DNA of 64,000 nt from positions 1,922,001 to 1,986,000 of the forward strand of contig NZ_JAKWBK010000001.1 of NCBI RefSeq assembly GCF_022512515.1, read 5' to 3'. A program made the translations under genes and the position numbers. This document shows positions 20,384 through 30,099 of the stretch, one piece after another; positions within the stretch are counted from its first letter, which is position 1; every line of letters starts with the position of its first letter. This stretch comes from Paraniabella hibiscisoli (GTDB lineage Bacteria; Bacteroidota; Bacteroidia; Chitinophagales; Chitinophagaceae). The notes under the pieces are model-generated. The model saw only the letters and a program-made list of their open reading frames with translations. It had not been told where the DNA came from and searched no databases.

Positions 20384-22021
20384 ATGACAAGCAAAAAGTA
20401 CCAATTACTAGCAGGCCTTAGTTGCCTGGTTGCGTCAACAGGCTTTGCCCAGGTGAGCCCGTCGCACCCTTACACCGCCCCACATCCGGTGTATGGCACA
20501 TTTTCTGTGACAGATTCTAATTATTACAACAGCAAACAATTGTCTCAGCACAATGAGTTTATGGTTGGAAACTACGACTATCCTGCAAAACCAAAAGACA
20601 TGTGGGAAATCGGCATTAAAGGTGGTTCCTTCTCTATTCCTGTAGCTGACGTTGATGCTAGATATTTAAACTCTTTCGGTTTCGGCGGACATATCCGTAA
20701 ATCTTTGGGACATGTGATGTCTTTAAGATTAGAGTACGTTTATGGTGTTGCTCAGGGGTTGAACTGGAGACCGTCAACACAAAGTTATATGGCTGAAGGA
20801 GCAAACTCTCCTTGGGCTGGTTACGGTGGCCGCCAGATATACCATAATTATAAAACAAAATCTCAAGATCTTTCTTTGCAGGCTTTGTTTAACTTAGGTA
20901 ATATCCGTTTTTACAAAAATCAAACTGGTGCAACAGTTTATGCTTTAGCGGGTGTGGGTGTTAATACATTCAAAACAAGTGTTAATGCTTTAAATGGCAG
21001 CAGCCAATATACTAACTTCCCATCTCAGGGAGATGTTTACGACAATCGTAAAGATCAGTTAGACGCGATCAAGAATATTTTAGATGATTCTTATGAAAGC
21101 CGCGCTACAATAGATGCTTCTAAAAAATGGAGCAAAACATTTGCTGGATACATAACTCCTTCTGCAACAGTTGGTGCAGGCGTTGCTTTCCGTCTTTCTT
21201 CTCGCGTTAATCTGGCTCTTGAAGATCGTTTGATCTTTAACGGTTCTGATATGTTAGATGGTGTTCGTCGTGACGAGAGCGGAACTTTGAGCCCTGATAA
21301 AGATTGGTTCAACTACCTTTCTTTAGGTCTTAACTTCAACTTAGGTAGCAAAGCGAAAAGAGTTGAGCCTCTTTACTGGTTGAACCCATTAAATTATGCT
21401 TACGGAGAATTACGCAGAGTTCCTGAAATCGTTCTTCCAGATGCTGATGGTGACGGTGTAACTGACCAATTTGACCAAGAGCAAACTCCTGCTGGTTGCC
21501 CTGTTGATACTCATGGTGTAAGCCGCGATACTGACGGTGACGGTGTACCTGATTGTAAAGATAAAGAGTTGATCACTCCAACATATTGCCAGCCGGTTGA
21601 TGCTGATGGCGTAGGTAAATGTCCTTGTCCAGAAGGTTGCGCTCCTGCTCAAAGCGATTGCGCTACTTCTTTAGGTGCTTTACCAAGCATTCACTTCGCA
21701 GCAAACTCTAACAAACTTTCTGATGATGCAGCTGGTACTTTAGCAACTGTAGCATCTAAACTGAAAGCTAATCCAAACTGTAAAGTAGTAGTAGTAGGTT
21801 ACTGCGCAGCTACTAAACGTCAGCAGCAATTAAGCTGGGATCACGTAAATAAAGTGATTTCTCACTTAGTTGAAAAAGAAGGCGTAAGCAGCGACAGATT
21901 TATCTTCAGCTCAGGTCAGGAAGGTGGTGATTGCGATGCAGTTGACATCCGTGCAGCTGCTCCTGGAGAAGACGGTCCAAATACTGTAGCTCCTCCACAT
22001 CCAAATCTTCGCAAAAACTAA
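20384..22021 (+). CDS. OmpA-family outer-membrane protein with type-3 calcium repeats
   Basis: A 545-residue major envelope protein that probably links outer membrane and peptidoglycan. It has a signal peptide (MTSKKYQLLAGLSCLVASTGFAQ), an N-terminal beta-barrel (about residues 60-330, with MWEIGIKGGSFSIPVADVD and ATVGAGVAFRLSSRVNLALED), two thrombospondin type-3-like acidic repeats (DADGDGVTDQFD near 352, DTDGDGVPDCKD near 382), a cysteine-rich linker, and a C-terminal OmpA domain (SIHFAANSNKLSDDAAGTLA, then VVVVGYCAAT). Codon choice is restricted (CGT, GGT, AAA), in line with strong expression. It has its own promoter and terminator. Confidence 0.93.
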   Translation: MTSKKYQLLAGLSCLVASTGFAQVSPSHPYTAPHPVYGTFSVTDSNYYNSKQLSQHNEFMVGNYDYPAKPKDMWEIGIKGGSFSIPVADVDARYLNSFGFGGHIRKSLGHVMSLRLEYVYGVAQGLNWRPSTQSYMAEGANSPWAGYGGRQIYHNYKTKSQDLSLQALFNLGNIRFYKNQTGATVYALAGVGVNTFKTSVNALNGSSQYTNFPSQGDVYDNRKDQLDAIKNILDDSYESRATIDASKKWSKTFAGYITPSATVGAGVAFRLSSRVNLALEDRLIFNGSDMLDGVRRDESGTLSPDKDWFNYLSLGLNFNLGSKAKRVEPLYWLNPLNYAYGELRRVPEIVLPDADGDGVTDQFDQEQTPAGCPVDTHGVSRDTDGDGVPDCKDKELITPTYCQPVDADGVGKCPCPEGCAPAQSDCATSLGALPSIHFAANSNKLSDDAAGTLATVASKLKANPNCKVVVVGYCAATKRQQQLSWDHVNKVISHLVEKEGVSSDRFIFSSGQEGGDCDAVDIRAAAPGEDGPNTVAPPHPNLRKN

Positions 22022-22043
22022 TTAGTTTTTTACTAAAGTATAT

Positions 22044-22074
22044 CAGCCCTTCTCGAAAGAGAGGGGCTTTTTTT
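22044..22074 (+). terminator. Terminator after the OmpA gene
   Basis: The stem GCCCTTCTC / GAGAGGGGC with a GAAA-type loop is followed by seven T. It begins 23 bp after the stop codon. Confidence 0.85.
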
Positions 22075-22467
22075 GTGCATCATGTTCTAGCTACAATGCA
22101 ATATTTAAGATCCAATTAAATGATATTGGGGCTTTCTTTATTTGGTACTATTGGCTCTATATCAGGCATTTATATAGATTGCTTAACTTCAGTGTATAGT
22201 GACATTCATTGGCCTTTATGCATGTATTTTATCATTTTGTGACATACTTTTTTGTATTGTCTGCAAAATGTTGGAGAATAACTGAGCGAAACTCTTAATT
22301 CTCCTGATTATAGTTTATATGATTGTACTTTACATCAGTTACTTCGTTATCTGTGTTTGTAAGTTATAAAGTGGTAAGCTGACTTTGGGTTTGCTCAAAA
22401 ATCAGAAGTGCACTCAATCTTATAACGGGCTCTTGGTTTATTGACGCGTTGTCGTGAGCAGGCGCAT
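22075..22467. other. Gene-less stretch between OmpA and the CBS protein
   Basis: About 390 bp of A/T-rich DNA without a credible reading frame on either strand. The only structure I see is a possible hairpin at 22273-22304: GGAGAAT pairs with ATTCTCC, and inside it GAG pairs with CTC around a CGAAA loop. Nothing else is recognisable. Confidence 0.4.
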
Positions 22468-22505
22468 AAAAAGATCGGATGCTACTTGAGCATCCGATCT
22501 TTTTA
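22468..22505 (-). terminator. Strong bidirectional terminator hairpin
   Basis: AAAAAGATCGGATGCT is followed, after a five-base loop, by its perfect reverse complement, a 16-bp stem with A and T tracts at its ends. It lies 28 bp beyond the stop of the minus-strand CBS-domain gene and can stop transcription from both sides. Confidence 0.85.
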
Positions 22506-22532
22506 ATGTAATATTCTTTTTGTTTTGGGGAG

Positions 22533-23823
22533 TTAATCTTCCATCTCCTCTCTTATTTCTTCGCTAATTTTAACCAGCACCTTATCAATTCGATGGCCAT
22601 CCATGTCCATTATTTCAAAATCAAAGCCGTTCCATTCCATTTTATCCGAAGCAATAGGAATGCGTTTCAATTTATGTAATATAAAGCCTGCAATAGTATC
22701 AAATTCCTGTCCCCCTCATTCATCCAGTCTGTCTTATCAAAGTACGAAAGGAAGTCATAAAAAGGAAGTTGCCCGTCCACCAAAAATGTTCCATCATCTC
22801 TTCTGATTACCTCGTATTCGTCATCGTCGTGCTGAGGCATATCGCCAATGATGGCTTCCAATATATCTTTAAGCGTAATCATTCCTAATACGCTTCCATA
22901 TTCATCTACAATAAAGCAGGAGTGCAGCTGCGATTCTTTGAACTTCTCCATCACCTTAAACGCTGTATTGTTATCCGGAACAAAAAGTGCTGGCCGCATC
23001 AGGTTTTTGAAGGGGATATTGTCATTGTTAGTATACAGGTCCTTAAGAGAAATAACACCCTTTATATTGTCTATTTCGCCTTCACAGATAGGATAGATGG
23101 AATGAGGTTCTTTTAAGATTTTTCCCTGATAGTCTCTTCTGTATCCGTTGTGTTGAACCAAACTATATCGCTTCTGTGCGTCATCAGCGAAGTAATATTA
23201 CGATCACTTAGATGGAATACGCGTTCAATAATTTCCTGCTCTGTCTCTTCCAGGGTACCTTGTTCTGTCCCTTCATTAATAATTGCTTTTATTTCCTCTT
23301 CGGTAACCTGCGAGTCGTCCGATTTTACGTTGAATATTTTGGTGATAAGCCTGGTAGATTGTGTAAGTAACCAAATAAACGGGAAGGTGACCCAGCTAAC
23401 AACGCGCATAGGACCTGCAACAAACTTGGCTATTTTTTCAGGAGATGCTAAGCCAATTCTTTTTGGGATCAATTCTCCAAAAACCAGTGAAAAATAAGTG
23501 ATTAAAATAACCACCACGGTAGTCGAAATGCCTTTACTGTAGGGTGCCAGCGAGGGGAACTGTGAAACAAAAAGCTCAACATCCCCGGTTATTTTGTCGC
23601 CTGAATAAATACCCGTTAAAATACCGATTAGCGTGATCCCGATTTGTACAGTGGAGAGAAAATGATCAGGGTGATTGGCAAGTGCCAGTGCATCTTTAGC
23701 CTTTTTGTCGCCTTTGTTCGCCTGGGCTTCTAAACGAGCCTTACGGGCTGATACAAGAGCTATTTCAGCCATAGAGAAAACCCCGTTTAATAAAATAAGT
23801 AGGGCAATTATGAGTATTTCCAT
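22533..23823 (-). CDS. CNNM/CorC-type CBS-domain membrane protein (frameshifted)
   Basis: A member of the former hemolysin-C family, now linked to magnesium efflux or homeostasis. The DUF21 membrane domain is at the N-terminus (LLILLNGVFSMAEIALVSARKARLE, split by helices), with FGELIPKRIGLASPEKIA. A pair of CBS domains follows (LMTHRSDIVWFNTTDTEE; CFIVDEYGSVLGMITLKDIL), then a CorC/HlyC transporter-associated domain near the C-terminus. Base losses near 23115 and 22715 break the frame; the true end is ISEEIREEMED at 22533. Restored length is about 430 residues. Its ATG overlaps the stop codon of the PAP2 gene by one base, so the two are coupled. Confidence 0.9.
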
Positions 23824-24436
23824 TAATTTAAAATTGATTGCTTATCGAATTTAGGAAATCCGAATTTTTTGTTGAATAAATAACCAGATAGTGAACCAAT
23901 TAAAATGCCCAGGAGCGTACCCGATACTACATCAAAAGGATAGTGCACACCAACATATATCTGGGCAACTCCGATGATGCCAGCCCACACAAAGAGAACC
24001 CAGGCATATCGGAAAAAGCTTTTAAAAGTTACAAAAAGAAGGTAGCAATGCCAAAATGATTAATGGCGTGATTAGAAACAAAGCTAAAGCCACCACTACA
24101 CCTGCCCAAAACCATTCGTACATGTCCAATCATCTCCGGGTCATTGCAAGGCCTTAGCCGTTCAAAACCTTCTTTGAAGATCCGGGCTCCCACAATATCA
24201 GTGCAGGCCGCTGTGGCTAATGCAAGTGCCAGCCACCACCAGCCGTTCCTTTTAAAATTAATTACAGTAAAAGCTGCAATGAAAAGATAGAGAGGTCCCC
24301 AGGTAAATGCATTACGCATAACAGGCATGAAGCTATCGAAGAGGGAGTTGGCCAATTTTATATTGATCCATTCAAATAACCATCGGTCAGCACTTACAAA
24401 CCAATCCGGTAAGGGAATATAACCAGGTATATCCAT
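23823..24436 (-). CDS. PAP2-superfamily membrane phosphatase (frameshifted)
   Basis: Probably removes phosphate from a lipid such as phosphatidylglycerophosphate or undecaprenyl diphosphate. The three PAP2 motifs are seen: K-E-x5-RP as FKEGFERLRPCND, the SFVSNHAINHFG block with the catalytic histidine, and YVGVHYPFDVVSG. There are about five membrane helices. A base loss near 24040 breaks the frame within the membrane part; the restored C-terminus is FPKFDKQSILN. I start at the ATG at 24436 rather than the upstream TTG. It overlaps the next gene in a TAATG junction. Exact substrate uncertain. Confidence 0.87.
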
Positions 24437-24548
24437 AAGATGCAAAAATAGTGATACTCGTTAAATTTGATGTTAAGTCGGCCAAATATATAATGTGTTG
24501 ATCGAATAAATCCCGATTCAGAATTTACAACTTCCTATCTTAGCGTTT

Positions 24549-25561
24549 ATGAAACGTAAAAAATTTATTACCTCGGCTGTTGCAATGGCTTCGGTACCTT
24601 TTTTACATATTGATGCCCGACCGGCCATAAATAATAAAAGTATAATTCCTCCTTATCTGAAGCCTGGCGATTTGATTGGTATTACATCACCCGCAGGTTA
24701 TACTACGCGGGAAGGAATTATTCCTGCTGCTACTTTATTACAACAATGGGGCTATAAAATTCGTGTTGGGTTTACTATTGGTAAGCGCGATCACACATTT
24801 GGGGGCACAGACGCAGAACGATTGTCAGATATGCAGGCAATGTTAGATGACCCACAGGTAAAGGCCATAATGTGTGCCAGGGGTGGTTATGGAAGTGTAA
24901 GAATTGTGGACGGATTGAACTGGGACAAATTCAAAGCCAATCCTAAATGGATTATTGGCTTTAGTGACATCACCGTGTTGCATTCCCATCTTCAAAAAAT
25001 ATGGGAATAGCTTCTATTCACTCTAAAATGTGTAACAGCTTTCCTGATGTATGGGCCAATGCAGATCCTTTACAAAAAGATACTATTGAGTCGATACAGC
25101 GCGCTTTGAGCGGCCAGCGTATGGAGTATACGGCTCCCTTCAGTAATTATAATCGTACCGGGAAGGCAAAGGGGATACTGGTTGGAGGTAACCTGAAGAC
25201 TTTAGAGAGCCTTGCAGGTTCGGCATCTGATATTGATACGGATGGAAAAGTACTCTTTGTAGAAGATACCGGTGAATATTTGTATAGTATAGACCGTATG
25301 TTCTGGAATTTAAAGCGAACCGGCAAATTGTCCAAGCTGGCAGGATTGGTAATTGGGGGTATTAAGGTGAAACAGGATGATCCCTCGGAATATTTTGGAC
25401 AAACTATTTATGATATTATCGCAGATAAGGTAAAAGGTTACAGCTATCCGGTTTGTTTCGATTTTCCAGTCGGGCATCAAGTTGATAATTTCGCTCTAAA
25501 ATGTGGAGTTATACATGAGCTTTTCGTTCAATCAGCGGGGAGCAATTTAAAAGAGATCTAA
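24549..25561 (+). CDS. LD-carboxypeptidase, S66 family, exported form (frameshifted)
   Basis: Cleaves the terminal D-alanine from peptidoglycan tetrapeptides. The N-terminus MKRKKFITSAVAMASVPFLH looks like a signal sequence with a twin-basic start, so this copy is probably exported. The S66 triad is present: Ser139 in GFSDITVL, Glu in VLFVEDTGE and His in DFPVGHQ. The MCARGGYGS motif is also typical. One base is lost near 25000, after LQKIW, so the second half is in another frame. Restored length is about 337 residues. A cytosolic-looking paralogue follows directly, giving a tandem pair. Confidence 0.92.
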
Positions 25562-25584
25562 AAAAATAAATTGATTTTTTGTCG

Positions 25585-26499
25585 ATGATTATAAAGACGC
25601 CTCCCTATTTACAACCGGGAGATACCATTGGGATTGTATGCCCGGCAGGATATATGGCATTTGAGAAAGCTGCCGAATGTGTGAGGATTTTGCAGGAGGA
25701 ATGGGGGTATAAAGTAAAAGTAGGCAGCACATTAGGTAGTAAGTCGGAGAATTATTTTGCCGGAACAGATGGAGAGCGGTTAAACGATTTTCAGACGATG
25801 CTCGATGATGATGAGGTACAGGCCGTACTATGCGGAAGAGGTGGTTATGGAATGGGACGAATTATAGACCAGGTCAACTTTAAAAAATTTAAAAAGAAAC
25901 CCAAATGGGTAATTGGTTTTAGTGATATTACCATTTTTCACTCTCATTTGTATTCCAACTATCATATTGCATCTTTACATGCGCCCATGGCTGCAGCCTT
26001 TAATGATGAGGGATATCTAGACAAGTATGTCATTTCTCTAAAAGATGCGCTGGAGGGTAAGTGGGCCAGGTATACCTGTGAACCTCATGACCTGAACAGG
26101 AATGGGGAAGCAATAGGTGAATTGGTAGGTGGAAATTTAGCCTTGCTGGTAAACGGAATTGGTACGCCTTCTGAAATTAAAACCAAAGGCCGGATACTTT
26201 TTATAGAAGACATAGGTGAGCAGAAGTATGCTATAGACAGGATGATGCAGCAATTGAAAAGAAGCGGCAAGCTTAAGAAGCTTGCCGGCCTCGTAGTGGG
26301 TTGTTTTGCTGATACCAAGGATACGGATCGTCCCTTTGGTGCGACCATTCAGGAAATCATTTTAGATGCTGTTAAGGAGTTTGACTATCCCATTTGTTTT
26401 GAGTTCCCTGTAAGTCACAATAAAGAAAATTTTGCTTTAAAAATCGGTGTCGGATATAAACTACGTGTTAACTCAAAAAAGGTATCGCTCGATGAATAA
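25585..26499 (+). CDS. LD-carboxypeptidase, S66 family, cytosolic form
   Basis: A paralogue of the preceding gene and intact. The ATG at 25585 (MIIKTPPYLQPGD) is preferred over a TTG two codons upstream. With that start the triad is Ser113 (GFSDIT), Glu208 (LFIEDIGE) and His278 (FPVSHN), and the protein has 304 residues. No signal peptide is visible, so it is expected in the cytosol, where this family acts in murein peptide recycling. It begins only 24 bp after the exported copy, so both are likely on one transcript. The two share long blocks such as GRGGYGMGRI/ARGGYGSVRI. Confidence 0.93.
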   Translation: MIIKTPPYLQPGDTIGIVCPAGYMAFEKAAECVRILQEEWGYKVKVGSTLGSKSENYFAGTDGERLNDFQTMLDDDEVQAVLCGRGGYGMGRIIDQVNFKKFKKKPKWVIGFSDITIFHSHLYSNYHIASLHAPMAAAFNDEGYLDKYVISLKDALEGKWARYTCEPHDLNRNGEAIGELVGGNLALLVNGIGTPSEIKTKGRILFIEDIGEQKYAIDRMMQQLKRSGKLKKLAGLVVGCFADTKDTDRPFGATIQEIILDAVKEFDYPICFEFPVSHNKENFALKIGVGYKLRVNSKKVSLDE

Positions 26500-26514
26500 G
26501 GGGGATCGCCGATC

Positions 26515-27962
26515 CTAATCCCTGACAACTTTTATGACCCTGGAATAAGTAGGCGAACCGTTATCTACGTCATGTTGAATAATCCTCAAAAAAACCGGTT
26601 GATTATCATACTGTGGATTATTAGATTCTTTCGCACAGGAATAAACAGCCATTACAGCCAGTAAGAGGATGCCAATACGCACCATACGGTTTTTGAAAAA
26701 AGAAAGTAGCAGTATTGCAATTGATAATCCCCTAAAACGGCGGAGTTGCCCGAAAAGCTATAATTTAAAGGTATATCTGAATTGCCTGACAGGGCTATGG
26801 AAGAAACTTTTCCAATTGTATGCCATTCTGTTGCATTTGATGATACCTGAATCTCGTAGTCTTTACAATTGGTTTCCCTAAGACTTTGCCAACTTACCTG
26901 CAAAGTGCTATTTTTCATTCTGGCATTAATTTCTCCAAACTGAATAGGCAGTACAGAGCAACTATTATTAATTTCCCTTACAAAAGCGTCATTAAAAATG
27001 GTGGTAGTTCCATCGCTATTGGTAATTATTATATTTTTAATGACCAAAAAAAGGTTCCTGTTCTTAAGTATAGGGTCGGCCGATATTGAGGTAGGATAAT
27101 AAAGCGTGTTATTGTTGATGGTTAATGGGGAGTTAGAGCCGGCAAGGTGGTAGTTAATGTCACCATCGGAATCGATGGCAGGCGCATCATCTATAATATT
27201 GAAAAGCCCGTCCCCGTTTCGATCTACATATACGTCGATGTTTACATCCGCGGCTGTACTGCTTGCATCTTTCGCTATTGTAAAGGACAGCAAATTTGCA
27301 GGTGTAGCACAGGTTACTGCACCACTCGCTATTGGACCTAGCGCCCCAAAAGTAAAGCCCGGCATTGCGCATTGGACCTGGTTAGCACTAGCACCATTGG
27401 TTGACCACGCATCACCGGTAAATGTAGGAAGTGTGCCGACACATGGCCCCGGCAATGTTATTTTTACGTTTTCTATCAGATACCTGCTGGTAGTGCCGTT
27501 AAGAGGTGTTTCTGTTACAGTAATGCCCGGCATGGTACTGGCATTGGCCATGGGCACAGTGGCATCGGGAGGATAATTGGTGTAGAACGTGGATGGATTA
27601 TCAAAGCTGTTGATACCAATGTTAACCAAAGAACTGTAAAGGATTCCTGATGACGATCCGGCGTTATCTACAGGCAGGGTTGCGTAAGCGAATGGTAATG
27701 CAGTTCCTCCGGAGCCAAAATGATACTTACTTTGCTCCCATAAATGAACAAAAATATATTTGTTCCCTCCGTTGACCTGAATGTCAAACTCAAGATTAAC
27801 GAGATATTCACATTGCCCTGTAGAGGAATTGGAAGTAATGCTGACGAATTGAACTGTAGGACTTACGAAGGTGCAGGATTGTGCGAATAAACGAGTCGCA
27901 AGCAGTACCAAAGAAACTGCTACGGTTACGGTAAACAAATTTTTACGAATGGCAAGCTTCAT
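26515..27962 (-). CDS. Secreted protein with Fn3-like C-terminal module split by a hydrophobic hairpin (frameshifted)
   Basis: A signal peptide (MKLAIRKNLFTVTVAVSLVLLATRLFAQ) precedes a beta-rich region of about 340 residues with a calcium-loop-like DVYVDRNGDGLFNIIDDAP segment. From VLPIQFGEINARMKNSTLQV the sequence follows the Fn3-like module common at the ends of Bacteroidota secreted proteins (NCKDYEIQVSSNATEWHTIG). One G is missing near 26736; restored, the chain continues through LSIAILLLSFFKNRMVRI and GILLLAVMAVYSCAKESNN, then ends PVFLRIIQHDVDN and TYSRVIKVVRD, the usual final strands of that module. So a membrane hairpin and a lipobox-like cysteine sit inside the module. No type IX sorting domain follows. 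Function unknown. Confidence 0.72.
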
Positions 27963-28582
27963 AGTTCAGGCATTTTGGATTAATAATCGGGAGGCGCAAA
28001 GCGCCCCTATTTGCCTGATGAAATTAGAAAAGCATTGAACTTATTATAAAAAATTCTATGAATTGGCCCGGCAAAACGTTGAAGTGCCTGTTTTTTTCAA
28101 TAAGCCATTGGGTGATCTGAAAACTAGTGGATTTGTAACAAGAAGTTAGTTTGGGGTACTAATGAAGGAGGACATACACCAGAATATGATGTTGATTTGT
28201 GCTGAATTTTTATAGTTTGTATCCATAAAAAAGCCGATTCCAGAATTTCCTGAAGCGTCAAAATAGTAGTGAACGGAGTAGACCTACAAAAAATCCCCAA
28301 CATTAAAGATGTTGGGGACTTCATCAAAAACCATTAACCATTAAACCTTATCCTATGAAAATTCAATTCAAAATTACGAAATAAATTATATTCATGCAAA
28401 CGATTGTTATTTATTTTTGTAAATTTTCACATTTTTTTATGATTTAATTGTCGGATTATCAGATGTTTCCCCCTTGCTGCGCTAAATCGGCTCAAAAGCC
28501 TCTTAAAAAGTGCTTTGGAGTATATAAAATCCGAGGGAATAGATGTTTAAACAGGGATTACTTTAGTTTAATTCAATCATTC
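27963..28582. other. Gene-poor stretch with an orphan leader
   Basis: About 620 bp without a supported gene. It holds a hairpin (28294-28318) and, just after it on the plus strand, a leader-like sequence running into an ATG at 28354 that encodes only nine codons (MKIQFKITK) before a stop. This looks like the 5' end of a lost or decayed gene. Nothing else is recognisable. Confidence 0.4.
28294..28318 (-). terminator. Hairpin, probable terminator on the minus strand
   Basis: TCCCCAACAT / ATGTTGGGGA form a perfect 10-bp stem with a five-base loop. The run of A on its left reads as U on the minus strand. No minus-strand gene ends close by (the nearest stops at 28583), so it may instead be part of the leader on the plus strand. 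Confidence 0.55.
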
Positions 28583-28780
28583 CTAAAGTAGAACTATGCA
28601 ATTGGTATTACCCAGAATAGCAGGGACCTGATTCGTTTTCCAATTAATTGGCTGGTATTGTGTGAATGGTCGTTTGGGCGGCTTAGGGCGCTGAGGTCTT
28701 CGTGGCGGCGCACAGGCAGATAATAGTATGATTGATATAGCTAAAATTGAGCACATCAAACGATTATAGAGGGTATTCAT
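28583..28780 (-). CDS. Small putative lipoprotein
   Basis: The ATG at 28780 gives MNTLYNRLMCSILAISIILLSAC, a lipoprotein signal with a lipobox (LLSAC) at about residue 23. The mature part is short and Pro/Arg-rich (APPRRPQRPKPPKRPF), ending LGNTNCIVLL, about 65 residues in all. An open frame continues upstream, but the lipoprotein signal decides the start. It may be truncated by a frameshift near its end. Function unknown. Confidence 0.5.
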   Translation of the reverse strand: MNTLYNRLMCSILAISIILLSACAPPRRPQRPKPPKRPFTQYQPINWKTNQVPAILGNTNCIVLL

Positions 28781-28855
28781 AATTTCATTTTTGTACCAAT
28801 GATGCAACAAGTAGGCCAATTGAAATTACTTTAATGGGCGATAATTTTAAATAGA

Positions 28856-28883
28856 AAACCGCCCTTTAGAAAAGGCGGTTTGA
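28856..28883 (-). terminator. Terminator after the beta-barrel gene
   Basis: The stem AAACCGCC / GGCGGTTT surrounds a short loop, with an A-rich left flank that reads as a U-run on the minus strand. It lies 25 bp beyond the end of the minus-strand gene at 28908. Confidence 0.7.
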
Positions 28884-28907
28884 ATAATGTTCCAGTAATA
28901 TGTATCT

Positions 28908-29415
28908 TAGAAAGTATACCTGGCGGATACACCTACGTTCGGGTAAAAATTATTGTATCCATTATAGTCGAATGCCTCAACAATATTGAAAGTCGGTCTA
29001 ATATCTGCTGAAACAGCTAATGGAATTTTTTAAATTTATAGTCTGCACCTCCGGTTGGGAATAATCCAACGCCAAATCCTTTGTAGTAATCGTTATTCGA
29101 GAAAGTATTCGATACTACTACTCCACCACCCACGAACCATTTTAGGCCATCGACTGGTTTAATGTCGAAATGATGTTGATACGCTCCTGAAGCGGCCACA
29201 TTTGTCCATCTCGTTCCCCCAAATCTTTCGGGACGAATACCTAAGTTGAATTCAAGTGCAGATGCATCATTCAAAAATGTTTTATAAGCTGCCGAAGCAA
29301 TGTCATAATAACCGCTCCCAAGGCGAAGGCCAATAGATTGTTTGTAACTGCTTTGCGCAAAAAGAGCCGAGCTTAATGAAAGTAACGCTAATACAAGTGT
29401 CAATTTGATTTTCAT
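28908..29415 (-). CDS. Small outer-membrane beta-barrel protein (frameshifted)
   Basis: A signal peptide (MKIKLTLVLALLSLSSALFAQ) is followed by alternating beta-strands of a small barrel: SIGLRLGSGYYDIASAAYK, SALEFNLGIRPERFG and GLKWFVGGGVVVSN. One base is lost near 29030 in a T run, after ADYKFKK; restored, the end is IPLAVSADIRPTFNIVEAF, then FYPNVGVSARYTF, with a C-terminal Phe as is usual for outer-membrane barrels. Length is about 169 residues. No enzymatic motif; probably a structural or porin-like protein. Confidence 0.78.
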
Positions 29416-29440
29416 AAATATGTGATTTGTTTAAAGGTCG

Positions 29441-29448
29441 CAAATGTA
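29441..29448 (-). promoter_or_regulatory. -7 promoter element of the beta-barrel gene
   Basis: On the minus strand the sequence reads TACATTTG, a match to TAnnTTTG, 26 bp upstream of the start codon. A -33 element is not obvious. Confidence 0.5.
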
Positions 29449-29540
29449 ATCTATTTCTGCCTTAATAAAATACCAAGATCTAGGTAGATGTTAGAATGCT
29501 ATTTGCTATATACCAACAACTTCAATAGGTATGTAAACGA

Positions 29541-29572
29541 AAAAAGTTTGCATAGTACTATGCAAACTTTTT
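29541..29572. terminator. Bidirectional terminator palindrome
   Basis: A perfect palindrome centred on AGTACT, with arms AAAAAGTTTGCATAGT and its complement, ends in a T-run on both strands. It lies 25 bp after the RNA-binding protein gene and faces the beta-barrel gene's upstream region. Confidence 0.8.
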
Positions 29573-29596
29573 TAAATCTGGTATTAATATACTTTA

Positions 29597-29992
29597 TTAA
29601 TAGTCTTTGTTGTAGTCGCTGCTACGGTCGCGATATCCGCCGCCGCCGCCATAACCGCCGCCGCTTTTTCTGTAACCGCCGCTGCCGCCGCTGTTACCAC
29701 CACCGCCAAAGCTTCTTTTTTGTAACCACCGCCACCAGCGCTGCTACCGCCTTCTTTTGGACGGCTTTCGTTTACTACGATATTTCTACCGTCAACTTCT
29801 TCCGTTTAAAGCAGTGATTGCAGCTTGTGCTTCGTCATCATTAGCCATTTCTACGAAACCAAAGCCTTTGCTACGGTTAGTGAATTTGTCTAAAACGATT
29901 TTAGCAGAAGTTACTTCACCATGCGAGCTGAATAAATTCTGTAAGTCCTGGTCTTTCAAGTTCCAGCTTAAGTTACCAACGTAAATGTTCAT
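29597..29992 (-). CDS. Glycine-rich RRM RNA-binding protein (frameshifted)
   Basis: One RNA recognition motif occupies residues 1-80: MNIYVGNLSWNLKDQDLQ has RNP2 (IYVGNL) and KGFGFVEM is RNP1. The restored tail is a Gly/Ser/Arg/Tyr-rich segment (KEGGSSAGGGGYKKRSFGGG, then YRDRSSDYNKDY). The frame breaks near 29808 and 29735 by base loss. Proteins of this type are common cold-induced RNA chaperones in Bacteroidota and Cyanobacteria. A promoter about 110 bp upstream implies a long 5' leader, a feature often seen in cold-shock genes. Length about 132 residues. Confidence 0.88.
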
Positions 29993-30099
29993 TTTTTTGT
30001 TTTAAGAAATTTTAAAGAAAGTGAGAAACAGTAACCAAGATCAATGAACATTTATGTAACATGGAACTTTAATACTGAATATACACCATAATAATATTA

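Noticed and set aside
28124..28327. Small minus-strand frame in the gene-poor stretch
   Set aside because: No family motif, no signal peptide, and it runs into the hairpin; not supported.
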